Of a DNA stretch of 64,000 bases, positions 11,491 to 23,449 are shown piece after piece. The position numbers and the translations under genes were made by a program. A model generated the notes under the pieces. It worked only from the letters and a program-made list of their open reading frames with translations, did no database searches and was not told the origin of the DNA. Positions within the stretch are counted from its first letter, which is position 1; the number at the start of each line of letters is the position of its first letter. The stretch comes from Ochromonas danica (lineage: Eukaryota; Sar; Chrysophyceae; Chromulinales; Chromulinaceae): the NCBI GenBank assembly GCA_015146655.1, contig VKHL01000133.1:1-64000 (forward strand), in the 5' to 3' direction.

Positions 11491-12652
11491 GATCCTGTGA
11501 TACTTTAGTCTTGCTGATCTATTGTTTGCGTTCTGAGTGCTTCAACTTCTCAACTTGTAATCCTTTTGACAGTCAAATAGAAGTGGGCAAAGAGAGTCAC
11601 AGTCTTGCTGACTGCGCGTTCATGTTGTGAGAATTGATTTTTGGTACAATTGCATGAGTGAATGAAGAGTCTCCTCTCGTCTTGTACTAGTATTATCTTG
11701 TGCGCTAGATGCGCTACCTTTTTGTTCGTCGTCGTGCTATTCTGTTCTCTTCAAATTGTTGTTTTTGAAGAGCGAAGTTCTTTGAAATTTTCTTCTTTTC
11801 TTGTGGTGATGGTATTGCAAAGCACTCAAATCAAATGTTTGTTTTATAATTGATCCTGTTTCTTTTCATTGGCCAGCAGCTGTTGGTTTTAGACTATGCC
11901 TCGATGGTTTGGAGGCTGCTCTGTCCTATGCTGTACTTTCCTGCTCCTGCTGGTTTAGCTTGTTGTCAACAACAACAACAATGTGGTGGACCACTTTCCT
12001 TCTGTACGTGAGTTGGTATTATTGTAGTATGTGTATAATATAGCAGATTACTAGTAGCTTTCTACTTGTTGTAAATGACCGCTAATCAAAGATGATCAGC
12101 TTCTTCGTCCATCATGTCCATTGCGTGTAAAGCAAAACAAAATCATCATCACCTGCCTAGCTGGCTGGCTACTTGCTAAAGTTACAAACACGCCGGATTA
12201 TCAGCAGGTTCTATCCATATTAGAAAATGTAAACAAATTATCATCCAAAAGAAAATGCACTTAACAGTAAAATTGACTAACTAACTATCAATAGACTAAC
12301 TGGAGCAGTAAACACAAACCACGTGAAGCTATCGACCCACTGGCAATTGGATCGCGTAGAGCCAAACCCAGATGAATCAATCCTCACTCCACGTGAATAC
12401 AACAACACCTGGTACAAATTGTCATGATACAGACATGATGAACACCAATGAACGGTCTCGTGCAGTCGTGTACTATTGCCATCTCTCTAGCAAGATAGCA
12501 CGAATAAAGGAAATGTATATACAATGGATAACTAAGAATAGACAAAGCGACCAATAAGACCAACCAAGTCATTCGAACAGCTACCCCCTGAGACCGAGTA
12601 TCAACGATCTAAAGGAGAATTAGTAAACAAGTAAACAGTGATATGATGTCAC
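11491..12652. other. convergent intergenic region, no gene seen
   Basis: 1.2 kb between the stops of copies C (plus) and D (minus). Only short frames; AT-rich. It should hold both 3' ends. I see no RNA gene or repeat array. Confidence 0.5.
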
Positions 12653-14925
12653 TCACTGATCATCCGCCACGAGATGAGCGGAGCGGACTTCTTCGATGTT
12701 ATCCAGCAGTCTGCCCTGCCGAATTGCGGCAGAAGCACGAATGCCATAATAAGGTGACGACAAGTCCTTCTGACCAATAGCTTCATCATCGGATGAAGGA
12801 GCTTGGAAGGATGTGCGAAGTAATGCCAAGCCAGGCACTTCTGTGATCTTAGACCGGATCGAATCTGATTGACCGCTAACGCCAGCATCAATTCCATTCT
12901 CAGCAGAGGGATGCACTTGATTGTCCAGCAACTTGCGGCTATTCACCATCTTAGAGGCGGAATGAGAAGTCTTGTTTGGAGCCAATTGCTGACCAGAGGA
13001 GGAGAAAAAGAGTTTCTTGACGAACGACAAGGACGAAGAGCGAAGAGCAGAAACTTTCTTCTTGCGAATATTAGCTATCCAACACACACTACATTAGCAC
13101 AAAGCACAGCACACACAAAACACAGTGAAATAGAGCTCACCGTTCAAGACATACGCTTTCATGAACTTCTTCTGCTCCTCCTCTGAGAAATACTCGCGCT
13201 TATGAGCCACCAAATGATAATACAACCAGCCCAAACAAATGAACCCCGCAAACACTGCCAATGCCACGTAATCATCCTCCTGGAAGAACGCCAGACACAC
13301 CATCATCAACGAATACACCGCCACCACCCAGTACGCCGCCCACTTCCCCAAAGGAGATCGGAACTGACGATCCAGATTGCTGTAGCGGTCATAGCAGATC
13401 ATGTACGCTCTGGCCAAAGCGATATACACCGAGCACGAACCCAACATGCAGATGTTGAAAATCTTGCTCTCGAAGTTCGGCACCGAGTAGTACAAAATCA
13501 ACAATGCCAAGTAGCTGATCACACTGCCCACCAACAACGACCGATGAGGAGTCTCATAGCGACCATACGTGCCTGATAAGAACCGAGGAAATAACCCAGA
13601 CTTCGACATCGAATACAGCTGACGACCATACGCAAACATGAATCCGAACGCTGTCGAGAAGATGCCGGGTAACGCCAGATATGCTGCCACCATGTCGTTG
13701 GCTTGGAACACTGACTTGTACCCTGGATCCAAAGGAAAGGCTTCGCTCGATAATCCACTGGGACCTGGAGACAGAGAAGAGCTCACGAAGTACACCAACA
13801 TGCATGTCACGAACAACGTGAACACACAAGCCAGGATGGCCCACGGCACTTGTTTGCCAGCCTACATAACAACCCCAACAACCATCCAATTGCATTGCAA
13901 TGAACACACACAACAGTTAGACACTCTGAAAGAGTCCAAGGAAGCACAAACACAACACATACTGTACATCACACAAACACAACACATACTGTACATCACA
14001 CAAACACAACAGTACATGCCGTCATCAATCCACATTACTCTCACTCCTCACATACACCACAACACACTACAATACACTAAAACCAAACAACACTCCGAAC
14101 ACCAACACTCACATCCTTGATGTCATCGCACGTCAACGTCATCGCCTCCACTCCCACATAGAACCACGAAGCCAAAGGATAGTACAACATGAACTGATTC
14201 CCTCCGCCCAACATGCCCGTCTCGAACTTCGGAAGATTCACTTCTGACAAACCTCCCAAACAATACACCAAGATCAATAGCAATGCCAACATCGCCTGAA
14301 CATTGCTGAACTGCCAGAACACACTCCCTCCTGGAATACTCGTGGCCAGCGCGATCACATAGAAGATCAACCAGTAGAGAGGAGCATAATGTGCTGGAGC
14401 TCCTGTTAAGGCAGGGAAGAGCTCGCCAAATACCACCACTGAGGCGGAGACATAGAGGATGTACTCGATGGACTCACAGAAGCCGATAAGATATCCCATA
14501 GTAGGTCCCATGGCACATCGAACATATCCATAGGATCCTCCAGCAAAGGAGAGGAAAGAAGTCATCTCAGCGATACAGAAGCACAAGCAAATGTATCCCG
14601 AAGAGACTAGAGCCACAGCAATGAAGTATTCCCAGAAGCCCAGCTGCAGACCTGTCGTGTTGGAAGAGGATGCGAAGGGTTAGTGTGTTGTGTTGGTTTG
14701 GGTGTCCGAGGGAGAGTCTTACCTGCATTCCAGGAGGTGATCTGCCCACCAATCACAATGGTGAGGCCTATCGAGTAGCATAGCATGGATTGATAATGAC
14801 ACATCGGGTTGTGGTTGGGATAGTTTGACTTGCTCACCTAGCCAGTAGATGTCGTGGATCTTGGCAGGTGCGATGCGCTCAGTGACGTGGCTATCCGAAG
14901 GTCGAACTTGACTTGTGTCTTTCAT
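12653..14925 (-). CDS. APC-superfamily permease, ethanolamine-permease-like (family copy D)
   Basis: Exons 14925-14838, 14767-14723, 14651-14113, 13861-13141 and 13074-12653 join to 604 residues. Exons 1 and 2 have the same lengths as in copy A (88 and 45 nt) although the encoded N-terminus (MKDTSQVRPSDSHVTERI) differs. The core is nearly identical to the siblings except its last ~20 bases, where it diverges (KKFMKAYVLNG instead of KKFMRAYILNG in A). The tail starts ANIRKKK and is ~140 hydrophilic residues. Copies A and D also share a few bases of intron 2 and the LQLGFWEY start of exon 3, whereas B and C read LKAGFWEY. Confidence 0.87.
13159..14640 (-). repeat. homogenised permease core, copy D
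   Basis: Inverted relative to C and near-identical to A, B and C, with the doubled 27-bp unit in its 251-nt intron 3. Together with A it gives an inverted-repeat layout (A minus, B plus, C plus, D minus). Confidence 0.88.
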
Positions 14926-15557
14926 TAGGAAGAAAGAGACTCTTCCGGTGGCTGGGGAGAGTTTCGATCAAAGCGAGGTTGAATGGTATTTTGAAAATAG
15001 CAAGACCGAAGAGCAGCTCTCCTTCTCTTGGTGAGCAGATAGAGACACAAACAACAGGCTACAGTGAGCCAGTGATTCAAGACTGGTTCAGTCAAAGGAG
15101 AAGAATTTGACCAATTCCAAGTCCGAGTTCAAGCCAACACAGAAGGATGGCAGGCTATCAAGTGCCTGTGCTGGTCATTCTGCTGTGTGCTCTCCCTCAC
15201 AACCGCGGCGACACTCAACGGACAAAACAGCAAACACCGTCACCGTCACTGTCACACCGCCACACTGTGTGCTGTGCTCGTGCTGAGTGGTGCGGAGTGG
15301 AAAGATGGTTGAAGTTGGGAGGGAGAGACACCCACCACACTTCGTTTCTGTGGGTGGTTAGGTGGTACTGTAGTGTAGTCTAGTGGTGATGATTTGCATC
15401 GGCTGACTTCACATGGTCTGATGCAATCTTCTCTCAAACTCAAAAGCAACTATTCAGCAGCAAAAATAAATGCTATTAAAAGGAAATACTCGAGGAATCG
15501 CCCAAGTCCAACACAACACAACCACATGAGCGCAATGCAAGAACAAAATCAACCTTA
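14926..15557. other. intergenic, no gene seen
   Basis: About 630 bp between the start of permease D and the stop of the mitochondrial carrier. No protein-like frame. A short TAGTG/TAGTC stretch near 15370 resembles the large satellite at 57080-57472. Confidence 0.5.
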
Positions 15558-16376
15558 TCAGTAATGAGAAACCAGATTATATATATGATGAAATGCTAAG
15601 AACCCCACACCCATATTGACGAAACTCATGGCTGACCGCATCACAGTGCCAGCGAAGAGCTCGCGAGGATTCCTGGCTGCCAGCTCAGCTAGCAGCGAGA
15701 CCATGCCTCTGTTGGAGGCCGAGCTGTTGTGACGCTGTATATCGGTCTTGACAACGTCGAAAGGTTGGGAAAACACGCTACCTAGCAGTCCTCCGCAGGC
15801 CGCCGCCAGGAAGGGTTGGTCCTCGCCACCCACTTTCACAGCCGCGCTAACTGTTACAGAGAATATTGTGTTGCGCACTAGACAAGGCATAAAGCCTTTA
15901 AAACCATCCTTCAGGTTAAACTTCGTTCCCCCAGTCATCAGCCTGACCTTGACGACCTCGATGGGATTGTCAATGCACGTCTGAGCCACCCCCACTACAA
16001 GGCCCGGAACCAGCAGCTGCACCCAGAGGCTCTCGCCTTCTGTGACCTTGTTCATAGCACGCATCGTTTCCCAATAGACTAACCGCATAGGCATCACTCC
16101 TAGGACACGAGCCGTGTAGCCAGCATAGAAGCCTCGCAGCCCAGTCTCTCTGTAGATCTCTGCCAAGGAGCGAGAAAGAGAAGGCCTACGAGAGCAGAGA
16201 GCCATCTCTTGCAGCTTGGTCTTGATTCGATCCAGTGGATGGCTACAGGAGACCTCAATGAGGCCTGAGAGGGGCCCCACCATGAGGGTCTGCCTCCCTG
16301 CAGTCCTCGATGTCACCTTTTCCTCGACAATCAGCTCATCAGACATAACCAGAACATCGTAAGCAGAAGAAGACAT
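15558..16376 (-). CDS. mitochondrial carrier family (SLC25) protein
   Basis: A single-exon frame of 272 residues with the three-fold carrier repeat. The signature P-x-[DE]-x-x-[KR] appears three times: HPLDRIKTKLQ near residue 47, NPIEVVKVRL near 137 and QPFDVVKTDIQ near 210; the third repeat has Asp where a basic residue is usual at the end. Six hydrophobic segments fit the family. The helix before the first motif (LIEVSCSHPLD) recalls 2-oxodicarboxylate carriers, but substrate contact residues cannot be assigned by eye, so the substrate is open. Location is expected to be the mitochondrial inner membrane. It is divergently arranged with the gene at 16781, with a CA microsatellite between them. 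Confidence 0.85.
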   Translation of the reverse strand: MSSSAYDVLVMSDELIVEEKVTSRTAGRQTLMVGPLSGLIEVSCSHPLDRIKTKLQEMALCSRRPSLSRSLAEIYRETGLRGFYAGYTARVLGVMPMRLVYWETMRAMNKVTEGESLWVQLLVPGLVVGVAQTCIDNPIEVVKVRLMTGGTKFNLKDGFKGFMPCLVRNTIFSVTVSAAVKVGGEDQPFLAAACGGLLGSVFSQPFDVVKTDIQRHNSSASNRGMVSLLAELAARNPRELFAGTVMRSAMSFVNMGVGFLAFHHIYNLVSHY

Positions 16377-16550
16377 TCTTGAATTTCAAAAGTAAGTAGT
16401 GAGACTAGCTTCAAGACCGCACTTGGATGCAAGCGATAGATAGTGATGGACAGAGGTAGAGAGAGTGTTCTTGCATTCCAACCTTCTGGCTCTTTGGAAG
16501 CTTCGGCTGCGAATCTGGAATGTCGCTTGCGCGGGGTGGCAGTAATTCAA

Positions 16551-16552
<2 letters not shown>

Positions 16553-16600
<48 letters not shown>
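16553..16600. repeat. CA dinucleotide microsatellite
   Basis: Twenty-four perfect CA units in the ~400-bp upstream region shared by the carrier gene (minus) and the following plus-strand gene. Such runs are length-variable and could serve as a marker. Confidence 0.97.
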
Positions 16601-16603
<3 letters not shown>

Positions 16604-16780
16604 CTGCTGCTGTAACTGCTGACTGCTGCCGTTGTTTTCGCTGGCTCTCTGCTCTGCTGCTGTCCCGAGGCACAACAACAAGAGGGGATTGAGAAGAAGG
16701 CAGCCCGAGCATTGCTGAGGTTGATGGAAGAAAGCACCAGAAAAATAGTTTTTGACTAAGTGTTTCCTTCTTGAAATTGA

Positions 16781-17692
16781 ATGACTGATCGCCATAGTCG
16801 TGTTCCATTGAGTGGACGAACCAATCGCTCGATTAATTCCGTGGATGGGACTCGTCGCGGAGAAGGGCAGACTGAGAAGCGAAGGCCTGCTACCAGTGGT
16901 GGTCTCCTTTCCAATGGCCACTCCCACTCCCAACCGCATCAGCAAGGAAGAGATGCGCTGAGAGATGCTGAAACGCGGAGGCGAATCAACGACCCCCTCA
17001 CAGTCTACCGCCCCTTTAGTCCGAACGCTCTCCATGAGGGACGTGAGTCTCTCTTCCCGCCCATGCTACCCAAATCTATCGATCCTACTGTCCCTCCAGT
17101 TTCTGCTCGTAAGAAACCCCTTCGTCCGCCCTCGTGTCCACCTCAGTGGATCCAGCAATCAACTCAACCAGAGGCCTTCCATGCCTCCTCATCACAGTTC
17201 CACTTCGCAGATGAAGAGAAGAGGAACATATCACGAGAGTTTGTCTCTCGCAATCGTGACCGAATGTGGAAGTATGATTTGAAGTACATGAAGAAGACTC
17301 CGCGCACGATTTGCGAGGAAATGGTGCAGGACCCCAACTTCCTCGGAGTCATGACCAAATATCGTCAGAAAGAGCAATTCATCAAGCTGAGCAGCTCTGA
17401 ACAAGCCCTGAAGTGCTTATCATTTGACGAAGACAAGTCCCCATCTGTGCCTGTACATACAAGTCCCTTGAAGAAGACCATCCCGTACATTGGATATAAT
17501 GATCCATTCATGTCCAGCTTGACGACAGCACGAGAGGTCCGAGACGAAAGAGTGAAGAACCTGTTTAGTCCTGCTGTTGAACATCGCGAGGCGAAGTTCA
17601 ATCGGGGCTTTGCTCATGAGCCCGAATATGGAACCTTTTCCAAATTCAACGCAATCTTGAAGACCAACAAAGGTGCTCTCCTCAATCGTTGA
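16781..17692 (+). CDS. uncharacterised 303-residue protein
   Basis: A single-exon frame starting with ATG (MTDRHSRVPLSGRTNR). The first ~110 residues are Arg/Ser/His/Pro-rich and look disordered; residues ~130-230 are more ordered, basic and aromatic (REFVSRNRDRMWKYDLKYMK), and the C-terminus ends with FSKFNAILKTNKGALLNR. No signal peptide, membrane segment or catalytic motif is visible. Proteins of this build (basic, short conserved aromatic motifs, no domain) are often cytoskeletal or ciliary, but nothing here proves it. Not recognised. Confidence 0.7.
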   Translation: MTDRHSRVPLSGRTNRSINSVDGTRRGEGQTEKRRPATSGGLLSNGHSHSQPHQQGRDALRDAETRRRINDPLTVYRPFSPNALHEGRESLFPPMLPKSIDPTVPPVSARKKPLRPPSCPPQWIQQSTQPEAFHASSSQFHFADEEKRNISREFVSRNRDRMWKYDLKYMKKTPRTICEEMVQDPNFLGVMTKYRQKEQFIKLSSSEQALKCLSFDEDKSPSVPVHTSPLKKTIPYIGYNDPFMSSLTTAREVRDERVKNLFSPAVEHREAKFNRGFAHEPEYGTFSKFNAILKTNKGALLNR

Positions 17693-18118
17693 AGGAAAGA
17701 GTGCGAAAGAAATGCAGATTTGTTGAAATAAAGGGCTTGCTATATACTTTATATTTGTTTTCCATCATCATTGGCGATCTTAACGACTTCCTTGTGTTGC
17801 CTTTTCTTTGGGTGCTCGCTCTGCTAACGAACTGTTAGATGAATACCTTGTGTATCCAAATCATGTAGTATATTGAGACTAATTCATCAGAGTGACAACT
17901 AAGTTGAACTACTGCAATATGACTTTTGAAGACAAAGTATGATTAGCAATCGCCCAACGAAACAAACAAATGTCCCAACCCAAACACACACAAAAACGAG
18001 ATTTTGTCACGATGTTTCTGGTTTCTGAGGTGTTTTTGTCTTCTTGGTGTCTGGCACTGTGTGGAATTGGATTGGATTGGATTGGATTTGGAGGTTTTGT
18101 TGCGATCTGAGTGAAGGG

Positions 18119-21100
18119 ATGGTATTTGCTCAAGGCTACTTCGAGAACCTCTTCGCCTTGATCTTCCTTGCAGTTATAGTCTATATTAGCTATGAGAACG
18201 CTTTGCCGAACCAGTTCACCTTCGATGATCACCTCGCCATTGAAAACAACGGCGATGTCACCCAGGAGTTCACCAATATGACCCACATCTGGTCTAATGA
18301 CATATGGGGGAAAGACCTGCATGCCCATGACTCTCACAAGTCGTACCGCCCACTGCTGATTGAGTTATTTCGCTTTCTGTGGCACTTGTCCAGCAGCGCT
18401 TCTCTCTTCCGCTACGTCAGTCTAGCCTCACATATCTTCGCATCCTTTTGGGTCTACACACTCTCTTGTTCACTCACAGGCAATAAGAAACGCCTGTCAT
18501 TGGCAGCTGCTGCTTTCTTCGCAGCTCATCCTGTTCATGTCGAGGCTGTGACGGCAGTGGTCAATCTCGCAGAGTCTCTCTACACTTCCTGTCTGCTGCT
18601 GGCTTTCTTGTCCTTTCTGGCCTCCTATCAGACATCTTCAACCTTAGTCTGTCTCTTCTATATGATCTTCTGGGTGTTGTTTACGTTAGTGGCGACGCTG
18701 TTCAAGGAGACAGGAGTGGTCTCGGGTCTTTTAGTTGTGGCCACACTGGCTAGCCGACAGAGTGTTCAACTTATCGCTGTCATACGCAAAGGTCGTTTTG
18801 GAATGTTACCAAGCTGGAGAGACATAGCTTGGTATGGTCTGTCTGGTGGGTCAGTCTACGTCTACTTTGGTCTGAGGCATTTCCTCATCGCCGAGTCCAG
18901 CCACACTCCTATAGGCTCTGCTGCCTCCTATCTCACTCTGATCTATCAGGTTCTGGCCTTTCCTTTGCAAGCGGGCCGTCGTGATAGTTATCTTGGTAGC
19001 AGTCAGCTCATTCGCAGAGCTGAGAATCCTCTTGCCTTTTTGTCCTTCCCATCCAACCTGCTCTCCACAATGGTAAGGTGGTTCCTCATCTGTCCAGCAT
19101 GTCGCCTCTAACAAGTTGCGTTGGCGTAATTATGAATGCTTTTCTCAGTATTTATGGGTTCGCTATTTTGGCCTCTTTCTCTATCCTTCTCAGCAGGCTC
19201 CAGAGTACTCCTTTGACTGCATCCCTGCCGTGAAAGATGTGAAGGATGAACGAGTGGCGCTTATCGTATTACTCATTATCATTCTGGGACTTATTATTTT
19301 GTTTGGTCTCTATCTTGGCTATCGCAATGTAATAAGAGGTCCACGGCTTAGAAGCCATAGCAGCAGCGGTCGACGAGAAGCCGCCACCTCGTCAATACCT
19401 TCTGAGCCTTCAGGGCAAGAGAAAGTCAGCTCTCTCAGACTCCCTCCCTCTCGTGGAAGTCTCTCCTTCTCTTTGTTGGATGGTTGTATTTGGCTCCTTG
19501 TGCCTTTCCTTCCAGCCAGCGGTCTGGTCTTTCGCCTTGGCACGCTGTTGGCCGAGCGTTTGATGTACTTGCCCTCTGTAGGCTATTGCCTCCTACTGAC
19601 CGTAGCACTGCATTTGTTCGCCGGACGAGTTGCTTTGATTAATAGTTTTAGGAAACAGAGAAATGGGGAGCCTGCTGTCGAAGCAAGTGAGCACAAGAGA
19701 CGACGGAGGCAGCGGGACAGAGTTTTCTACATTTTCTCCGCTCTTGTTCTTAGTTATTACATCCACAAATGTCGCCAGTACAATGGTAAATGGTTTTCGG
19801 ATGAGACGTTGTTCCTTCACACTATTGAAGTTTGTCCCAATAGTGCCAAAGCCCATTTGCAGGTTTCCAAGTTATACTCCGGCCAGCAGAAGTTGGCCAA
19901 AGCCTGGGAACATCTCGAGATCAGCAAGCGCATTGATCCAGAGTTCTGTGATACAGAGTTTCAAGAAGCCTATCTCTATGTCATGGAGGCAAATCAATAT
20001 CAAACGGAATTGATGAAAGAGAAGCAAGCGGTGTTGGGAGAGGAGGCCATCGAGGAACATCGTCAACTACTGAACCAAGCAGCAGAGGTCGCCTTAAAGA
20101 ACTTGCCTTGTATCTACACTAATCGACAATCCTTGGAGTTGCTGCAAAAGCTGTGGCAGTACCAGTTGGATCATGCGAACACTCTACACGCTATGAATCA
20201 TCCGCAATCCAGCAGGAACAACAACCCTCTCTACTACCAGGTCCTAGCTGACCAGGCCAAGCAGTGTTATGGATCAGAACTCTTCCAGCTGGCTGCTAAG
20301 AAATATACTGATCTCAGTGTGAGCATCTATGACAATGCTGACCACGAGCAAGCCTTCCGATATGCGCTGCTGGCGAACAAAGCGCTGAACAGACACTACA
20401 ACACCACCCAGACCAATTCAGAACTTGCAGAAGAGGTGGTACATGGTGAGGCACCCCTGTCTTTGGAAGACGCGGTCATCTATAACACGCAGTGTCGCTT
20501 GTGGACGCTGCTGGTCGCCATGTCTCATCCTCGAGAGAAGCTGTCCAAGCGACCCTCCAAGGAAGTTCGCTTTCGATGGATGACTCATGGAGCCAGTCGA
20601 TCATGTCTCTTCCTGGCCAGGCATTTCTCTTCCCATGATGATGGAGGAGCTTCTTTGTTGTCACCAACGAACTCTGCCGCAGAGCATTGGCGGTTATCAG
20701 GCAGTCAGTATCTGCAGGAGGTTCAGGGGCAGTTGGCCACCATGACGCCTGACGAGGTGCTCCGCTATATGACTGTGCTTACAGCCTCCTTGGCCTTGTC
20801 AAGGGAGGAAGCTGCAATTGCTGGTGATGGCAGTGGCAGTGGCAGTGGTGGTGGCGCGAAAGCTCCTGCTGGCAATGCACTTCGGCGCCAGGTCTTGGAC
20901 CTCTGGTATGGCATGGGCCAGAAGCTGTACGTCAAGGAAAAGGACTTCAACAGAGCAGCACAGGTGCTCGCCATTGCATTGGCCGTCTTTGCCTCTAATT
21001 CGATGCAAAAGCGTCCTCTGCAGATCGTTGACGCAGTTCTCAGCTTTGCCAGCAATGATACGCGGCCAGTGAGAGCTCATGTTGCTTACTGGATGCGCTA

Positions 21101-21185
21101 CAACAGCACTCTACTGCCCACCTCCACCTCCGCCTCGAGCTCTGTCCCTTCACTAGCGGGGGATTGCTCTGATCTCTATTTGTGA
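18119..21185 (+). CDS. TMTC-like protein: multi-pass membrane N-terminus with helical repeats
   Basis: Exons 18119-19072 and 19116-21185 join over a 43-nt intron to 1,007 residues. The N-terminal half matches the TMTC family (O-mannosyltransferases of the ER): FTFDDHLAIENNGDV after helix 1, the SYRPLL motif, HPVHVEAVTAVVNLAE, and the later RRAENPLAFL and LWVRYFGLFLYP segments. About ten hydrophobic helices are followed by a lumenal TPR-like region starting near the CPNSAKAHLQVSKLYSGQ stretch. In animals TMTC1-4 mannosylate cadherins; the substrate in an alga is unknown. In-frame codons upstream of 18119 contain no ATG, fixing the start. A Ser/Gly-rich spacer near residue 880 is low complexity. 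The next gene downstream is also a TPR protein. Confidence 0.82.
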
Positions 21186-21568
21186 GTGTGCCTCTGTTAT
21201 GACTCCTATTGACCAATTCCCTAGTAGTTACTTGGTTGTGCTTGTTGTGCTTGTCGTGCTTGTTGTTGTAGGTATGCTGACTCGCTGGCTGGGATGGCCG
21301 ACCTCGACACAGAGGCAGTGCACCTCATTCTCTTTTTCTTGCGGCAGTTTCGCTCTTGTTTGGTCCAAAGAGGCTTTGAGAAACAACTTCCCGTTGTTGA
21401 CTTGGTTATGGAACGATTTGTTAATCGCACCCGCTCTCATTGACACTCCCCCAATAACAAACGCGTTTCTTCTGACCGTTTTCACTCTTAACTTACTAAG
21501 ACTAGATTGTTTGAAAACCATCATTGACCGTGAACAACTCCGTTAGGGATTAAGGAGGGAGCTTATAA

Positions 21569-23254
21569 ATGGCAGAGGACTGGGAGGACTATCTGAATCA
21601 GGCTGAAGATCGTGTGAAGCAATTGGTCCAGCAGGTCAAGAGCACTGACTCCGTCTCTGTCATCACACAGTGCGCACAGAAACAGTATGAGCTGGGTCAG
21701 CTGCTCTGCTCCATGGGTCGGTCTAGTCAGGCACTTTCTTACATGCGGAATGCACAGAACATCCTGCTGGACTACCGCACCGACCCTGTCTACAGCACGC
21801 TCTACTACAGTCTGTGCTGTCAGCTGGCCATCGTGCTGGACGGCTTGGGCAAACTTGAAGACTGCGAACTTCTCTTTGAAGAGCTCAATCAGCTCCAGCC
21901 TGACGGATGGCATCTGGGTGACTGCGCCTTCTTTCTTCATCGCCGCAAGCGTGACTACGACCACGCCGAGCTGTTCTACAAGCGAGCGCTCTCTCTCTAC
22001 CCACAGCAGTCCTCCATCCATCTTAAATACGCTGGATTTCTGCGTCATGTGCGCAAAGATCTTGTGGGTGCAGAGGATCAATACAAGCAGGCTATCCTCA
22101 CGAACCCCAGCAATGCCGAGGCCGTGGGGAGTTACGCCTCTTTCTTGCATGGTGTGTTACGACGCACCTCTGAGGCTGAGGCACTCTATCAACAAGCCTG
22201 TCAACTCGATGACACGCATGCTAACAACCTCTGTAACTATGGTCTCTTTCTCAGTGAGGAGCGTCAGGATTATGAAGGGGCGGAGAAGAAGTATCGCCGT
22301 GTCCTGGAGATTCACCCGCACCATGCGAACACACTCTACAACTATGCTGTACTCTTAGATAGCCATCTGGGCAGAAAGGGTGAGGCAGCCGCTCTGTATC
22401 GCACTGCCATCAAACAGGAAGCAAAGCACGCCTACGCCTTGTATAACCTGGCCGTGTTGCTGGAAGAGCAGTACTTCAGTGCGTCTCCAGGGACAATAGG
22501 TACTGCCTCTACTCCCGAAGTAACTGCGGAGCAAAAGGCTGAAATTGCCGAACTCTTTCGCCGCGCGGCCGAAGCAGATCCCAGAGATGCCAACAGTCAA
22601 GCCGACTACGGCAGGTCAGCAACGTCTTTGCTTGTTGATATTACCATATTTGAGTTCTTCGTTGAAATGTTATTTGATTTAGGTATCTCTATGTGCGCAT
22701 GAATGAGATTGGTAATGCCGAGGCCAAGCTACAAGCAGCGCTGGTACTGGACCCGCAATGTGAAGGCGCTCTCTATCATCTCGCGCTGCTGACGTATAGG
22801 GAGCGCAAGCAACTGGATAGTGCGTATCAACTTCTGCAGCGTTTGCTTTCTATGCAGCCCAATCATAGCAATGGTATTCTGCTTCGTGCTCGGTTGCTCA
22901 GCGATCGCGTGCGTCTGCCTGGCGCTTCGGGGAGTGAGAAGGAAAGTGCTCTGGAGGATGCCATCAAAACATATGAGCAAGCCATGACTTTGCATCAAGG
23001 CAGTGATCTCATTGTGGTGATTGTCTCTGAGTATCTGCGCTTTGTTCAAAGCTACGGCAGCAGTCGTATGAAGGTTGGTAAAGTGTTGAGGCACCACTGT
23101 CTTGTGAATAAACTGACAGGTCATGCCATGTGGTTGTTTGGTTTAGTTGGCTGCTATTCGTGTTGCTGGGGAGTACTTACCTCGGGACAAGTTGAAGGAT
23201 TGCCAAGAGCTGATCGATCAGCTCAAAGTCAGTGTGAATGAGGGAACCGTGTGA
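21569..23254 (+). CDS. tetratricopeptide-repeat (TPR) protein
   Basis: Exons 21569-22614, 22683-23073 and 23147-23254 join to 514 residues. Nearly the whole protein is TPR: successive ~34-residue helical pairs with the A-x-x-x-[YF] / P pattern, for example AELFYKRALSLYPQQSSIH, AEDQYKQAILTNPSNAEA and AEKKYRRVLEIHPHHANTLY. No catalytic domain, signal peptide or membrane helix is seen, so it is probably a soluble scaffold. The last exon (LAAIRVAGEYLPRDKLK) uses a GTTGGT donor, weaker than its neighbours, but the frame and peptide support it. It starts 384 bp after the TMTC-like gene on the same strand; a functional link is only a guess. Confidence 0.82.
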
Positions 23255-23449
23255 TTGATTTCACAGAGAAGAAACTGAAAAACAAGTGAAGTGCGGCTGT
23301 GAAAGATACGCTTATCCTCTCAGCCGTCAGCGAATTGTCTCTCTCAGAGGTCAGAATCATTCCCTACCCCTGTCTTGACAGAAGAAGAAGCAATCTATAG
23401 AGGTCATCCTTGTTGATTTACCCGCGAAGAGTGGAGAGGAAAGAAGAAG

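Noticed and set aside
16386-17035. Minus-strand frames with Cys-Val runs
   Set aside because: These read through the CA microsatellite and upstream DNA of two divergent genes; poly Cys-Val is a microsatellite artefact.
18044-18118. Longer N-terminus for the TMTC-like protein
   Set aside because: The upstream extension would start at TTG, and its sequence is a translated ATTGG repeat; the first ATG at 18119 directly precedes the first helix.
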